64,000 nucleotides of DNA from Hemibagrus wyckioides (GCF_019097595.1 NC_080719.1:17765001-17829000); one strand, 5' to 3'; shown: positions 50,741 to 62,327, counted from the first letter of the stretch. The notes: a model not told the origin generated them from the sequence alone. Made by a program: numbers and translations.

Positions 50741-50875
50741 CTCGACTGCGGTAAGAGGAGAGAGCAAGAGAACAACGCTGAGAGGAGGAGTGGTACAAAT
50801 GAGCCCACTCCATCTGTGGAGAATAGAACTAACGCTTTTAAAGCCAACAAAGCTGCTATTGTACGTTCGACGCAA

Positions 50876-51266
50876 TCAGTTTAACAGTGACCATGCAGGC
50901 ACGACAGACGAAGCTGTCACACACAGCAACACTGAATATGACGCGCTGTGCAACGCAAACCATGTGGGGTACTGACTGAGCTCATTACAAAATACCATTT
51001 AAATGACAGTATCATTTTAAAAATCTGGGACAACTTTTCAGATCTGTGCATCAATTCTCCTACACTAGTAGAGCTTTTTCCATATTGGTTACCAAACAAA
51101 TGACTTAAAACTGAAACAGGAATTTTAGATGCTTGAGAAATCCATGTATAGCAACATTTTCTTGGTCTGTATAGCATATATGACCCCATAATGATTATTC
51201 ATAACTAGGCCAAAACCAGCCCAATACCAAATCTAAATCCTTCCAAAGTATTTCCACTGATTTCAA
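50876..51266. other. Unannotated non-coding stretch
   Basis: No supported feature. Confidence 0.4.
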
Positions 51267-51267
51267 G

Positions 51268-51500
51268 GACAGCACTGTGGTTAGAATTGCCATCTCACAG
51301 GGTCCACAGTTCGATCAAGGGTTCGATCTAAAGCTCACGTTACAGTCTGTGTAGTTTCCTCCAGGTTCTCCAGCTTCCTTTTACTTCCCCAAAATCCTGC
51401 CAGTAGATAAACTGGTGGATTGTACTCACCCCAAGTTAGAAAAGAAAACATGGATTCACTTTTGCATGATACCTTGTAGCCTATCCACGGTTGTGTTCCC
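51268..51500 (+). repeat. Family A repeat, diverged
   Basis: Head GCACTGTGGTTAGAATTGCC with CAAGGGTTCGATC (B-box-like), then TTTCCTCCAGGTTCTCC and TACCTTGTAGCCTATCCACG in plus orientation. Confidence 0.65.
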
Positions 51501-54119
51501 AGTATAGACTCTGAGAGAACTGCACAACAGTTTAGAATAAACCAGATGAATCACTGAAAATCAGTAACTATATTTATGAACTCTATTATAATTTGCAAAG
51601 CACCATCATACACACACACACACAGATTACTGTCTGCTATTGTTACATAAACTCACCCACACTTGTAGGAATATTCATTACAATATACACACAATATAAA
51701 GGACTGTGAGCTTTTATTGTAATAAATATTTGTATTTCAGATCAACTTGTTGTAGATTCAATGCCTTACACCTTTATCCACCTTGAAATGTAGAAGATAT
51801 TATATGGAATTAAAACAATATATGCAAATTAAACTTGTAAACAAAAACCAAGGCAGGACATCAAGTCAAAAGTAATTCACATCTGCAGTAACATTGCACG
51901 AATCTGTGCAGTTCGTCTTTGGTCCTTTTTAATGTCAGTTCAGGCTATTTGACACTATTTTTCTGGATTTGGTCTCAACAAAAGAATGTACAGAATTATA
52001 TTGTTAAAATTGTCTTCTTTGCTGTAAAAAACACAAGTTTATATGCATGTCTGGGCATCAAGTAAATTCTGTTGATTTTTCATAAGTAAACACAATCTCT
52101 GCTGTAAACTTAGTAAAAATTCCAGCTAGGACTCTTCCTCTTGTTTAATGAATTTACACTCATTCTTCCATAACACTGCAAAGTTCTGATATATTCTTGG
52201 GTCATCTTGCATGCACAACATGTTTAAGATCTACTGACAGATTTCTAATGTTAAAGTTAAGACACTGTGACAAGATGATGGCAAGACAGTGACAGGTTTC
52301 CTGCTGATGACTCTTCCATGCAGATGTCTGTGTAAGCATGACTGCAGTTCCAAGTATCTGAGACTTGTGTGCTACTCTTTTGTCTTGTCTTCCACAGTTC
52401 CACAGCATATGAAATTGTTTCTTTCCACAAATTAAGATTACGTATACTTAATCAGTATCTATTCCACAACACTGTTGAATTTACAGATCTGATTGGTCAC
52501 TAGTAGATTCATTTTCTGCAAAGCAAATGAGGTGTTTATGTTAAAGCGCTTGTTCAAATACATGAGCGTTTCTGTTGTAAAAGGCCTAGTTTTGAACGCC
52601 ACATAAATACACCACATAACTGTACATACCTATACCATGTGAAGTTTTCTGTAAGGAGACATTTTTTGTGTCACTGCTGTAACAATCAGAGATAAAACTG
52701 TTGCTTTAAGTTTTCTCATCCAAGAAAGTCTTCAGGACGGAGGGATTTGGAGTTTCTTTATAACTTGACAGACGTTTCGGGAGAGAGAAAAGGGACCTTT
52801 TTGAAGAATAACTGTTAATATATATATATAATATTTGTGGAACTAGAACTTTAGACTTTATCTTCTTTAAAGAAAAATATATTTCTGAATGAATACAGCA
52901 CAGAGCACTTTTTTTTTTTTGCCTGCTTGACTGAGTAGGTGCTTGAGAGTGGAGATGTTTTACACATTTTGTTATGTTATTGCAGGGGCTACGTGCATAG
53001 CCTTGTTTGCATGACGTTTTGCTTGTGTCATCAGAAGGTGTACCTGGACCAGAGTTCACTATGAGAACAAACAGAAAGACACAGGTCCCTTGTGACCTTC
53101 ACCAATTCTTTTTATTTATGTTGTGTTATGGATGTGCAATGGCAGAATTTTCATAGCCCAGGGTTCCTCCCAGTGTTTACCAACAACATTCAGTCCAGAT
53201 GTTTCTATTTTATTTTGAGTATTGCATTTACAATTAACAACAGCTTGTTGTTTTACATTTCAGCAAACAGTGTGAGTAGACAGAGAGCAGTTGTTTCATG
53301 GGTGGAGTGTTTTCGAAAATTAATAAATGTGCACTACAATAACTGAAAGACTGATTATTATTTCTGTAAATCTCTCTTTAATTTGCTAGAGAAGTATGAA
53401 TGGCACATGAGGATAAGATAAGAGCAATATCACACAGAGGGACTGCCATTACATGTTAAGTACAGAAATGGTACCTGTTAATGGTTAATAGTTAATTTTT
53501 ATATCCCTTACTTATAGAAATAACCTGAATAGTATGTGCATTATAAAACAAAAAACACAATGGATTAAGTCAAGGCTTTAGCAAAACTGTATAAAGTTAT
53601 TATAAGCTATGCTAGTTCCTAGGGGTGGAGCTTCATGAACATGGGCGGGGCATCAATATTATTAATGCCATTATCCAATACCTGTACATTATAACTATAC
53701 TTATATATTAGTGTGCTAAGGTCAAATAACAAAGGTCTCTTTTTCTCTCTTCTACGCAGTGGAAAAGGCCCAATATAATGTCCAATCATTTTAGTTTAGC
53801 AACCAGTGAAGTTCATAAGTGTCGAAAGAACCCTAAAAAAATCATGGCAGTTTATCGTCTGCTTCCATCTTATCATGCTACACAATGTAGTGAGAACCAG
53901 CAGTGTTGGACTTAAGGATGAACAACCTTGGCCCTGCCTCAGGAAACTGTTTCAATATGCTGGAGTAAAATATTTCAGTATGCTCCTTTGCTTCCCAAGT
54001 AATCACAATCAAGAAAGCATGTTGTGGTAGGTTTCGCTAATTTGCTAACTTTGACTGGCTGTATTATCTAACTTAGCCTGTTTCCTTTGCTAATACCCTA
54101 ATACCCCCTCCCCCGCTTT
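51501..54119. other. Unannotated non-coding stretch
   Basis: Short CA run at 51610-51624. No ORF with recognisable domains; the 117-residue minus ORF at 52706-53059 has none. Confidence 0.4.
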
Positions 54120-54425
54120 CGTGCTATAAAAACTTCCACACTTCTGGGAAGGATTTCCACTAGATTTTGGAGTGTGACTGTGAGGATTTGTGTTCATTCA
54201 GCCCTAAGAGCATTAGTGAGATCAGACTCTAATGTTTTAGGAGTGGGGAGGTCTGGGATGCAGTCAGTGTTGCAGTTCAGCCCAACGCTGGTCAGTAGGG
54301 TTGAGGTCAGGGCTCTGTGCAAGACACTCAAGTTCTTGCACCCCCGACTGAGCAAAACATTGAGCTGCTTTGTACACAGGGGCAGTGTCGTGCTAGAACA
54401 GATCTGAGCCCCTTAGTTCATTCTG
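54120..54425 (-). mobile_element. Tc1-like transposase relic
   Basis: On the minus strand around 54250-54330 the frame reads LECLAQSPDLNPTDQRWAEL. SPDLNP (LNP following the catalytic Asp region) is a hallmark of Tc1/mariner DDE transposases. The flanking reading frame is broken and the element ends are not recognised. The plus-strand 77-residue ORF across it is the antisense shadow. Confidence 0.75.
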
Positions 54426-56383
54426 TGCAGTTTGTGGCAACAGTTTAATGTGTCAGGTGTCTACTGTCCTTTGGCCTTATTGTGTACTCTTACCTCTGTG
54501 CCGTTTGGTGCACAAAAATAAAATGCTAATGAATTTGACTTGCAATTTAAAATAAGTCTGTACCAAACACTTCCTAAGTTGTTATGCAATATTTAAGAAG
54601 TGATTTTCCACAGTAGGGAGCATTACAACACTAAAAGGTTTTTTTGTAAGTAGACCTCAGATTTGGTATTATCAATTTTCACTTTTGCAGGTAATCATTA
54701 TCAGCTGCGACCTGCCACATTTTGTGGAAGATTTTCTTATTTACACCGCAAAATATACCAAGAAAGCTGTACTGTTTTAATTTGGAGATTTTTCTTACTA
54801 CACAAAGAACATTTCTTTTTATCAGTAGGAATAAGGTTTTGTCAAAACAAAATCTTGGTTACTATGAATGGGAGTTTGTAAGGCATGGGGGTTCATCTGG
54901 GATTCTGTTTGCAATAAAGTTGAAGGTGATGTAAATGATTGACTTGTTCATGTGAGAGGTACCCCTTTCAACTAGTGACCGGTAGAAAAAACAAGCTTAC
55001 ATCATCTTTAATTACTAACAGACCAGCAATGTGTTGGCGCAGAGTGACTAAGCAGAGCTGGGGAGTGTAATATTGGGCAACTTTTATTTGTTATGTGCAG
55101 ACCACTAAGGTGCACTTCATGGTTCATGCAGGTTTGAGATGGTTCATAACCAGGGGAAATGAAGAAATGACAGCACAGTGATTGGACGTAATCAGGTCAT
55201 TATCACTGTGAATGCTAGCCGGAAGGCCTAAATATGGTCCTTCACATCAAAAGAAGCTCTTTCATTAACAGGAAGTACAGGGCCATGCTGGGCTTAATGA
55301 AAGCATTCGGCTAAATAGCTCTTCTCTACCTCTTCTGCTCTGTAATGCCTAATATCCAGTAACAACACGAAAAACAAGCAAAATGATTTTCAAAGAATGA
55401 TGTAAAAGGGGTGAACGTGTGCAAATGTCTGTGGGCTTTCATGTTTTGGAGAATTAAAGTCCAGTCTTGGGGAGTTACTCTACATCAGATGAGATGTGAT
55501 GAGGAAATAAAAGACATGAAAACTCATATATCAGTTTTAATATCAGCTAAAAGACTGTAGTTTTTAGATTCATCAGGAGAAAATAATCATAATGCTGCTG
55601 TTATCATATACAATATTATCATATTGATCTTCTGGTTTATCCTGCACACACACACTCATACACGCCTAGGAGCACCCACACAGACAATACACTGATCTCA
55701 GGATTGATCAGTGTAAATAATCAAATGTTGTTGTTTTTTTTTTTTGAGCTGATATGCAAACATGCAACATGGAGAATATTGAGAGTTACATTGAGAGCTG
55801 GCTGTTAGGAGAACTCTTATCCTGTCTGTCTCTTAGACTAAGACTGGTTATTATAGGCCATTCTTGCTTTAGGTGAAAGGCATCGAAGCTTAATCCAATT
55901 ATAGGTTCAAGGATCTGCTGTGTCATTGTGTCTAGTGACCAGCACTAAAGGTCTTTAGGTTGATATGAGTCCAAAATATCACACTTGGCCTAGACACAGA
56001 ATTCATCACAAGCAGAAGCACGTATTTATGTGTATCCTTGGTTTAAAAATAAATATTGGACTGAATCCTATGGAAGCAGAAGATCGCACACACACACACT
56101 TTCCCTCTTTCTTTCTTTTCATCTTCGTTAATTCCTTCCTTCCTTGCTTCCTTCCAAATATCTGCAGAGCACACACACACACACACACATCTAAAGTCTT
56201 TTGTATCCTTGTGTAGTAGAGTTCAAGGTGCTGTTAGTAAAACTAATCATGGAGAAGTGCAGGTGAAACACATTTTGTATCACAGTTTAATTATGCTTAA
56301 GGAACCATGTCTAATAGTATATAATCCTGTAGATTTTATATACCAGTAAGAGTTCTAACTATATTATTCCCAGAACTCATCAT
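54426..56383. other. Unannotated non-coding stretch
   Basis: Two short CA runs at 56087-56099 and 56169-56190. No gene recognised. Confidence 0.4.
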
Positions 56384-56401
56384 AACCCTAACCCTAACCC
56401 T
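56384..56401. repeat. Short telomere-like (CCCTAA)3 tract
   Basis: Three consecutive AACCCT units, too short to imply a fused telomere by itself. Confidence 0.7.
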
Positions 56402-56619
56402 GTTAAGGATTTTTAATTACTCCATCACCTTTAGCAGGCCAAGTGTTAATGGTCCATGAGTGTATTATTGACTGTGTTTTTTGTTGTTGTTGTTGCTATG
56501 TCTGTGTCTGCTATTCAGCCATGCATCATCCAGCATACTGAGCTTGGTGAAATGAATTCAGGTTTAAATATCACCCGGTATTTTCAGTGAAAGCTGAATA
56601 TGATAAGCCTATGGTGCCA

Positions 56620-56657
56620 CTTTTAAACATATCTAAACATTTAGATATGTTTAAAAG
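56620..56657. repeat. Perfect 18-bp palindrome with 2-nt spacer
   Basis: CTTTTAAACATATCTAAA at 56620-56637 is followed by CA and the exact reverse complement at 56640-56657. AT-rich and cruciform-capable. The bases outside do not continue the symmetry well, so the edges are sharp. Confidence 0.85.
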
Positions 56658-57144
56658 GCTTCCAGTGCCTGCTACTGACAAGCTAACTCTCAGCTATTAT
56701 AGTTTGGTTTATGCAGTGTGCAGAAACTGAGTAAACAAATGTCAATGATGTGCTATCAAAGTTATAGCAGGGCATTAATGGAACAACTTATTATGCAAAA
56801 TGGAAAAACACTACATCTATCTGCCCTCACTGAAACAGTTTCAGTTCTCTTGGCAAGTAAGAGCATGATTTACAGACTTCTTTATACTGTACGATTGAGG
56901 CACATATGCTCAAACATTAGCTAACTGCCAATTTGTTGTGCAACCAAAGATTCACAATGGGTTTACATGTGAAGGCAATGAATAGATCTGAAAAAGCCTT
57001 CGAATAAAAAAAAAAAAAACGTGAGCAAATGACTTTTGCAACTTTTACTTTAATGCAAAATTAATACTCATTGTCGAGAATTCATGAAATGATACTGCCA
57101 CCTTGTGGTTACAGAGAGATACACAGCCAATGTGGACCTCAACA
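56658..57144. other. Unannotated non-coding stretch
   Basis: A run of about 14 As at 57007-57020; otherwise nothing supported. Confidence 0.4.
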
Positions 57145-57368
57145 AATAAACATCCATCCATCCATGTTCTGTAACCTACACAGGGTCAGGGTGAGCCTGG
57201 AGTCCATCCCACGGTACTCGGTGTAGAAGGCAGGAGACATCCTGAGCAGGGTTCCAACCGATGCAGAAGGGAGGACACTAATGTACCTGGAAGAAACCCA
57301 AAACCCGAAGACCTCACGCACCGTGTGGAAGTGGGAATCGAACCTCCAACCCCAGAGGTGCAAGGAAC
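57145..57368 (-). repeat. Family A repeat
   Basis: CATCCATCCATCCATGTTCT, CTACACAGGGTCAGGGTGAG, then GAATCGAACCTCCAACCCCA (B-box complement) near the right end, in minus orientation. Confidence 0.75.
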
Positions 57369-57649
57369 AATAAAAATGTTGGTTATTAATATGCTAGCAT
57401 CTGGGTTTTTAATTTCATTTTCTACATATTCAATTTGCAAATAAATGTCAATTCCCTATAAGCACTTCTGTACCTTTGTGTTTCCTTGATACATATTGTA
57501 TTTTTTTTAATGCACTGAACCTTTACTACACTTTAAGTGCCAGTGTTATTTCATGAAATTTTAGATCCACATACATAATGAAGTGTAAATTCTAATAACC
57601 ACAATTTTAATAATTATTATCATTAAATATAACTATTATTATTAAGTGT

Positions 57650-57870
57650 TTTGTTGTGAGTGGTGGTGCACTGGGTTGCTGTCTCACACATTCAGGATCC
57701 CAGGATCTTCTCACCATGTTTCATGGCTTTCCACCAGGTTCTCCAGTTTCCTCTCAGTGGAAGATGCAGATTGGGAATACTACCTTGTACCTCTGGTGTA
57801 AATGGGTGTGTTCATGGTTCCTTGTGATGCCTCATGTCTGAAATATCTCCAGATCCAGCATGACACTTAC
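57650..57870 (+). repeat. Family A repeat, diverged
   Basis: Head GTGGTGCACTGGGTTGCTGT, then TTTCCACCAGGTTCTCCAGT and GTAAATGGGTGTGTTCATGG. It runs up to the adjoining ATT tract, which may have grown from its A/T-rich tail. Confidence 0.55.
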
Positions 57871-57883
57871 CAAGATAAAGCGG

Positions 57884-57955
<72 letters not shown>
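57884..57955. repeat. (ATT)n microsatellite
   Basis: About 24 uninterrupted ATT units. Poly-Tyr and poly-Ile ORFs on the two strands are translations of this tract. Confidence 0.97.
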
Positions 57956-58119
57956 GCTGTTTCTTTTGCAGGCTTAAAATAGTTTAATCGGATTTTTTTT
58001 AAATATTGATCAGTATCAAACATCTCCACTAGATGGCGACTAAACCGATCGTTTTTTGGCACAGAAAAACAGAGTCTCTTGAAACTCTATAGAAAATCCG
58101 TTTCCAATCATTTCTGCGT

Positions 58120-58340
58120 GTTTAAAATGATAATAGGATTGTTAATGCTAATTGATATTGATATCGCTCTCATTTTTTTTAATGTATCTGCTGTTTTGGG
58201 TGAAATGTGCAATTAACAAGAGCACTGCAACTGTGATCTCTAGCATGATTATTAGCATTCAGGAGCTAATAACTTTATCTCCTAATTACTTTAATATTAA
58301 TTTTTGAGCTATTCAATATCATCCAAGTGAATTTAAATTG
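58120..58340. promoter_or_regulatory. Candidate conserved non-coding element
   Basis: AT-rich unique-looking DNA dense in homeodomain-type words (TAATTGATATTGATATCG, CAATTAACAAG, CCTAATTACTTTAATATTAA) with no repeat similarity. This is an impression from composition only. Confidence 0.2.
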
Positions 58341-58499
58341 TTCCTTCCTTCCTTCCTTCATTCATTATGATTGCTATGGTAATCAGTGACAAAATGTGGA
58401 TATAAAACCACATTATTTAAGGCTTTAACTGTTTAATTCCTAGGTAGAATGTCAAAATATGACATAATATGATTTATAACATGCTAGATGTGTAAAGAA

Positions 58500-58800
58500 A
58501 GGAAGAGTGGCATGTTGGCAAACTGGGTCTTATTGCTCCCTCATAGCTCCAGGGTTCTCTGTGCAGTCCTGAGATCTGGATACTGTATCTGTAGAGTTTC
58601 TGTGTATTTTCTCTAGATGTGCATTAAGGCATTGGCTGGCGTGTATGTGTGTGTGTGCGTGCGTGTGTGCGCGTGTGTGTGTAAACAGTGCCCTGGATTC
58701 TTTGGAATTCCATGATGTATCATGACCTTGTGCCCAGTGTTACCCAGGTAAAGGCTACTGATTCACAGTGACCCTGACCAGGATAAAGCAGTTGCTGAAA
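58500..58800 (+). repeat. Family A repeat, diverged, with internal (TG)n
   Basis: GTGGCATGTTGGCAAACTGG head, GTAGAGTTTCTGTGTATTTT, a GTGTGTGCG run at 58645-58683 in the place where other copies have GTGTGTG, then GACCAGGATAAAGCAGTTGC and GAAAATGAATGAATG at the end. Confidence 0.7.
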
Positions 58801-58925
58801 ATGAATGAATGATTGAGTGACAAAAGAAAGGGAGTATTGTTTCGACTGGTTATTATAGTGGTGGAATTATTTAGTTTAGAGGTGTGTTGTTCAAAAAAAG
58901 CTCAGGCTTTCACTTACAATGATTA

Positions 58926-59075
58926 ATTTGGCAGATGCTTTTATGCAAAGCAAGACCTGAGGGAAAGAATAATCCAAATTTATAGCAAAGCAGCAGTGGC
59001 TTGATTGAGGCAGGTCTGGAGTTTGAACTCACAACCATATGGTGCCTATTCGTTAGAGATTCACCTACCTCCCAC
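58926..59075 (-). repeat. tRNA-derived SINE relic, family B
   Basis: Begins TTTGGCAGATGCTTTTATGC (3' end of the SINE read backwards) and ends with GAGTTTGAACTCACAACCAT, then ATTCGTTAGAGATTCACCTA, the tRNA-like head on the minus strand. The central GGGCCCTTGAGCAAGG block of the 30488 copy is lost. Confidence 0.6.
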
Positions 59076-59203
59076 ATTATGACCCTGCAAATAGATGCAT
59101 TTTTTTCTTTCTTTGCAAACAATTTTCCTTTCTTTCTAAACAAAATACTTATTACCTCTTTGTCATTAAGGACTACAGTCTTAAACACACCTGAGGAGCA
59201 TTC

Positions 59204-59206
59204 ATA

Positions 59207-59292
<86 letters not shown>
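59204..59292. repeat. (TA)n microsatellite
   Basis: About 43 TA units with one TG near the left edge. Confidence 0.97.
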
Positions 59293-59294
<2 letters not shown>

Positions 59295-59571
59295 AAATAC
59301 AAAAAAAACACATAAAATGCCAACCAGGTTTAATGCATTTTCATTTAGCATATCATGAAACATAAACACATCAAAAAGGTGATGCAAATAGTTACAGCTG
59401 ATCCTAATATATCTCTTATTGCCTTTCTAAATTGATGCAAAGTTATTAAGTTACTCATATTCACATGACAAGCTTTTTTTTTTTTTTACCTATTATATTA
59501 ATAATATGTACATCACAGTTTATGTTGCATTTGTCATTTCAAAACCACAGAACAAGACAAATAGTCCAATA
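59293..59571. other. AT-rich non-coding DNA downstream of diras1
   Basis: No repeat or gene recognised; a T run lies at 59474-59487. Confidence 0.4.
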
Positions 59572-60767
59572 TTTATTTTACACCATATGTTTGTGCTTCT
59601 TTATTTTTTTTTTTTATTTCTGGTCCTTCACATAATATTATTAGATAAACACTGTACCTGCTTTAAAATTGTAAACGCAGAGTGTCTGACAAAACGTTTC
59701 TGTAAAGGTTCATTTTTAATGTTCTGAATGTGCTCAAGATTCTAAAAGTGCTTTTATATAATGTATTGCTAAAGCAATGGCATTAAATAGTCAGAGGATA
59801 TATACACACTAAAGAAAGGGGAAAAAAAACGTTAACTATACAAGGGTGTTCAATACAAATGAGATTAATACACATTTAGATTTCACGCACAGGTTAAATG
59901 TTTTAGTTAGTTTAATGATTAATGCATATTTCAGGTTTTCGCGTGCCACCAACATCGGGAAAAACTGCTTTCGATATTTAAATCTGCTTTGCTGTGCTTT
60001 GTTTTAAGTAAAGCTCTGTATCTGATGACACTCTATAATCACAATGAGTAGGAAGGTAGTTCTACATGATCAAATGTGCATCATTCACTATTCATGTTTG
60101 CTAGTTCAAACCTGTTGTTACTATTACAAAGCCAACAAAGAAAAGTCTGAACCCAAATCTTTTAATTTCTAACATGCTTTTGTACTGTTGTACTGATGTC
60201 TAATTTGGAAGAGCTGGATAATGCGGTCACCTTGTTGCGCTTGTGGTCTCATTCGCCCATTGAGAACATGATAAAGTGCATAACCGGTTCAAGACGTTTT
60301 TCTATTCGAGTTTTAAACGAAATCCTTTAACAAGACACAAAGCCCTATAAATGACTGTGATGATGATTAGGGTTTTTTTTTGTTAGGGGTTTTTTTTTTT
60401 TTTTTTTTTTACAGCCTGAAAACAAACCTTGTTGAGGAAAGCTGTGCATGAGCAGGTGGAGAGGGGAGAAGAACAAGTTAATACTGAAGATGTCCAAGTC
60501 AACTCAATCAGATGGTAGAGAGATTTGGGTGAAGTCAACTCTAAGTCTTCCCTTGAATCTAGTGGTCGTTACAGGAACCAAATAAATCATCGACGAGAAT
60601 AAATGAAAAGAGAAAAGAGTCTGGTTGGTCAACCGTGCACCGAAGAATACCTGATTCAGATCCAAAGAAATGGGACTAATGTGATGAGTGACTTTTGTAC
60701 ATTTTCCTCCAGTCATGTCATTGCTGAAATGACTCTGCTCCTACTTTCTCCACCACTCGAACCCTCT
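59572..60767 (-). other. diras1: Probable 3' UTR of diras1, with candidate polyadenylation signals
   Basis: Downstream of the stop codon there is no other ORF of note. On the minus strand AATAAA hexamers occur at 59613-59618, 59600-59605 and 59572-59577 (seen as TTTATT on the plus strand). A run of about 22 Ts at 60391-60412 (A on the transcript) interrupts the stretch. The extent is inferred only; 3' end reads would be needed to fix it. Confidence 0.3.
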
Positions 60768-61355
60768 CTACATGATGCTGCACTTGGCCTTCAGCTTGTC
60801 GGCCCTGCGTTGCTTGCTGGAACGCATGTTGAGGCTCATGTCGCGCTTCTTGTCCAGGTTGAGCAGCTCCTGGAAGAGCTCAGTGACGTTGTGGTTGGTC
60901 TTGGCCGACGTCTCCATGAAGGCACACTTCCAGCTGTTGGCCTGTGCCTCCCCTTCCTTGGTCTCGACCTCACGTTGGCTCTCATCGCTCTTGTTGCCCA
61001 CCAACATGATGGGGATGCCCTCCACATTGCCCTTTATGGCCAGCACCTGCTGGTAGATGGGTTTGAGCTCCTCCAGTGACTGGCGGCTGGTGATGGAGTA
61101 CACCAGGATGAATGCGTGACCCTTGGAGATGGACAGGCGCTGCATTGCTGGGAACTGGTGGCTGCCTGTTGTGTCGGTGATCTCCAGCGTGCACACACTT
61201 TTGTCACAGCTGATCACCTGCCGGTACGTATCTTCCACCGTGGGGATGTACGTGTCCCTGAACGTGCCCTTCACAAAACGAAGGACCAGGGAGCTCTTGC
61301 CAACACCTCCAGCCCCAAACACCACCACACGGTAGTCATTGCTCTGCTCAGGCAT
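60768..61355 (-). CDS. diras1: Di-Ras family small GTPase (DIRAS1-like), complete single-exon CDS
   Basis: Membrane-associated Ras-superfamily GTP-binding protein of 195 residues; human DIRAS1/2 are 198/199. Seen: P-loop GAGGVGKS at residues 14-21, effector loop [10 protein letters not shown] at 36-45, switch II DTTGSHQ at 61-67, base-binding NKSD at 121-124, ETSAK at 148-152, a basic tail at 181-191 and the prenylation box CSIM at the C-terminus. Ser65 sits where Ras has catalytic Gln61; the family is known to be largely GTP-bound, so weak GTPase activity is expected. The ATG at 61355 is chosen because the conserved [10 protein letters not shown]-terminus starts there and A lies at -3; an in-frame GTG five codons upstream is not a credible start. 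Stop is TAG at 60768-60770. FRDTYIP, SVCTL, no insertion before QREV, and MSLN favour DIRAS1; [16 protein letters not shown] resembles DIRAS2. The a/b fish paralog is unresolved. Coding GC is clearly above the surrounding DNA. Gene identity is very sure, the paralog number less so. Confidence 0.95.
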   Translation of the reverse strand: MPEQSNDYRVVVFGAGGVGKSSLVLRFVKGTFRDTYIPTVEDTYRQVISCDKSVCTLEITDTTGSHQFPAMQRLSISKGHAFILVYSITSRQSLEELKPIYQQVLAIKGNVEGIPIMLVGNKSDESQREVETKEGEAQANSWKCAFMETSAKTNHNVTELFQELLNLDKKRDMSLNMRSSKQRRADKLKAKCSIM

Positions 61356-61413
61356 GCTGGTATGGTCCACTCAGGGTGCAATCAGTGCTAACTCTTGATG
61401 TATTCCCTGAGAT

Positions 61414-61440
61414 CTAGAAAAATACAAATTGAAAAAAAAA
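61414..61440 (-). promoter_or_regulatory. diras1: 3' splice site of the intron upstream of the diras1 coding exon
   Basis: Read on the minus strand, a long T-rich tract (nine Ts, then CAATTTGTATTTTTCTAG) ends in an AG at 61415-61414. This puts the coding exon's start at 61413, 58 bases before the ATG. A second AG at 61408-61407 (TCTCAG) is a possible alternative. A-rich sequence just upstream offers branch-point candidates, such as TTAATAAC. Vertebrate DIRAS1/2 genes usually have a 5' UTR exon separated from one coding exon, which fits. The first exon itself was not found. Confidence 0.7.
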
Positions 61441-61695
61441 ACATGCATTATTTTATCACTCATGATCATGTTATTAATATCTGATGAATATTTTTTTTGC
61501 AATCTCAGGGCCACACAACCACGCATGCCCACAAAATCCCCAGTGTTCAAAGTCTCTCAATGTTCATTTGTGTCTAGCTGAAATGAACAACGTAGGTGTG
61601 TGTTCATCCTTGGAGCTCATTCAAAAGTAGAATTTAACTGTGTATAAACAATGGACGATAAAGCAGCACTCACCAGGAATACAGAAAAAGCAAGA
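61418..61695 (-). other. Inferred intron sequence upstream of the diras1 coding exon
   Basis: Lies upstream of the splice acceptor on the gene's strand. Apart from the polypyrimidine region nothing specific is seen. Confidence 0.45.
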
Positions 61696-62062
61696 TACAC
61701 TCTACAGTCAAAAGTACGCGGACACCTGATTTTCACACCCATATGTGGTTCTTCTCTGGTCTGTTGCCAAAAAGTCAGAAGCACAAAATTGTCTAGGATG
61801 TCACTATGTGCTGCAGCATTATATTTTCCCCTCACCAGATCTAAGAGGCCCAGATTCCATCATCACAATGCTCCAGTGCACAAAACATGCTCCTGTTCAG
61901 AGCCCTGTCTCTGACTCAACCCCACTGAACACCTTTAGGATGAACTGGAACACCGACTGCCCCTCAGACCGCCTCACCTGCCCTCAGTGATACAGCCAAA
62001 GTCTAGTGGAAAGTCTTGATTGTGATTGGTCAGGTGTCCACAAACATTTGGCTATATAGTAT
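61696..62062 (+). mobile_element. Internally deleted Tc1-like element with terminal inverted repeats
   Basis: Left end TACACTCTACAGTCAAAAGT... GGACACCTGA and right end, read on the minus strand, TACTATATAGCCAAATGTTT... GGACACCTGA are inverted copies. Inside, the plus strand reads LNPTEHL, then a stop, then DELEHR, part of the Tc1 transposase C-terminal region, plus the nucleotides for a preceding HHHNAPVHK-like DDE segment. It is about 370 bp, inactivated. It falls within the probable first intron of diras1. Confidence 0.8.
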
Positions 62063-62327
62063 ATCTAAAATTACAGTATGTCAATGCACTTAAACAAACT
62101 CAGTAGGCCTAGCATTATAATTGTGCTGTGCATGCATGAGTAAGATATTATTTAGCTGTATGAGAAGGGTGAGTCAGGATGCTTGAATAGAAATGCCTCT
62201 GTCAGCTGTTTTGCGTCAAATCAGTTTTAATTGTTCTGTGTTTTTACCAGCAGAAGAGAACAAGAGCTCTGAAGGTTTCACTGTTATATCAAACTGCTAT
62301 GTATCTGTATTTTGTAAGAAGGCATCG

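Noticed and set aside
56384..56401. Evidence of an ancient chromosome fusion from telomere-like repeats
   Set aside because: Only three units; such short tracts are common by chance or slippage.
57802..58062. Poly-Tyr and poly-Ile ORFs
   Set aside because: Translation of the ATT tract.
60603..61079. 158-residue plus-strand ORF, leucine-rich
   Set aside because: It is the antisense of the diras1 coding exon, whose GC-rich codons suppress stops; no independent support.
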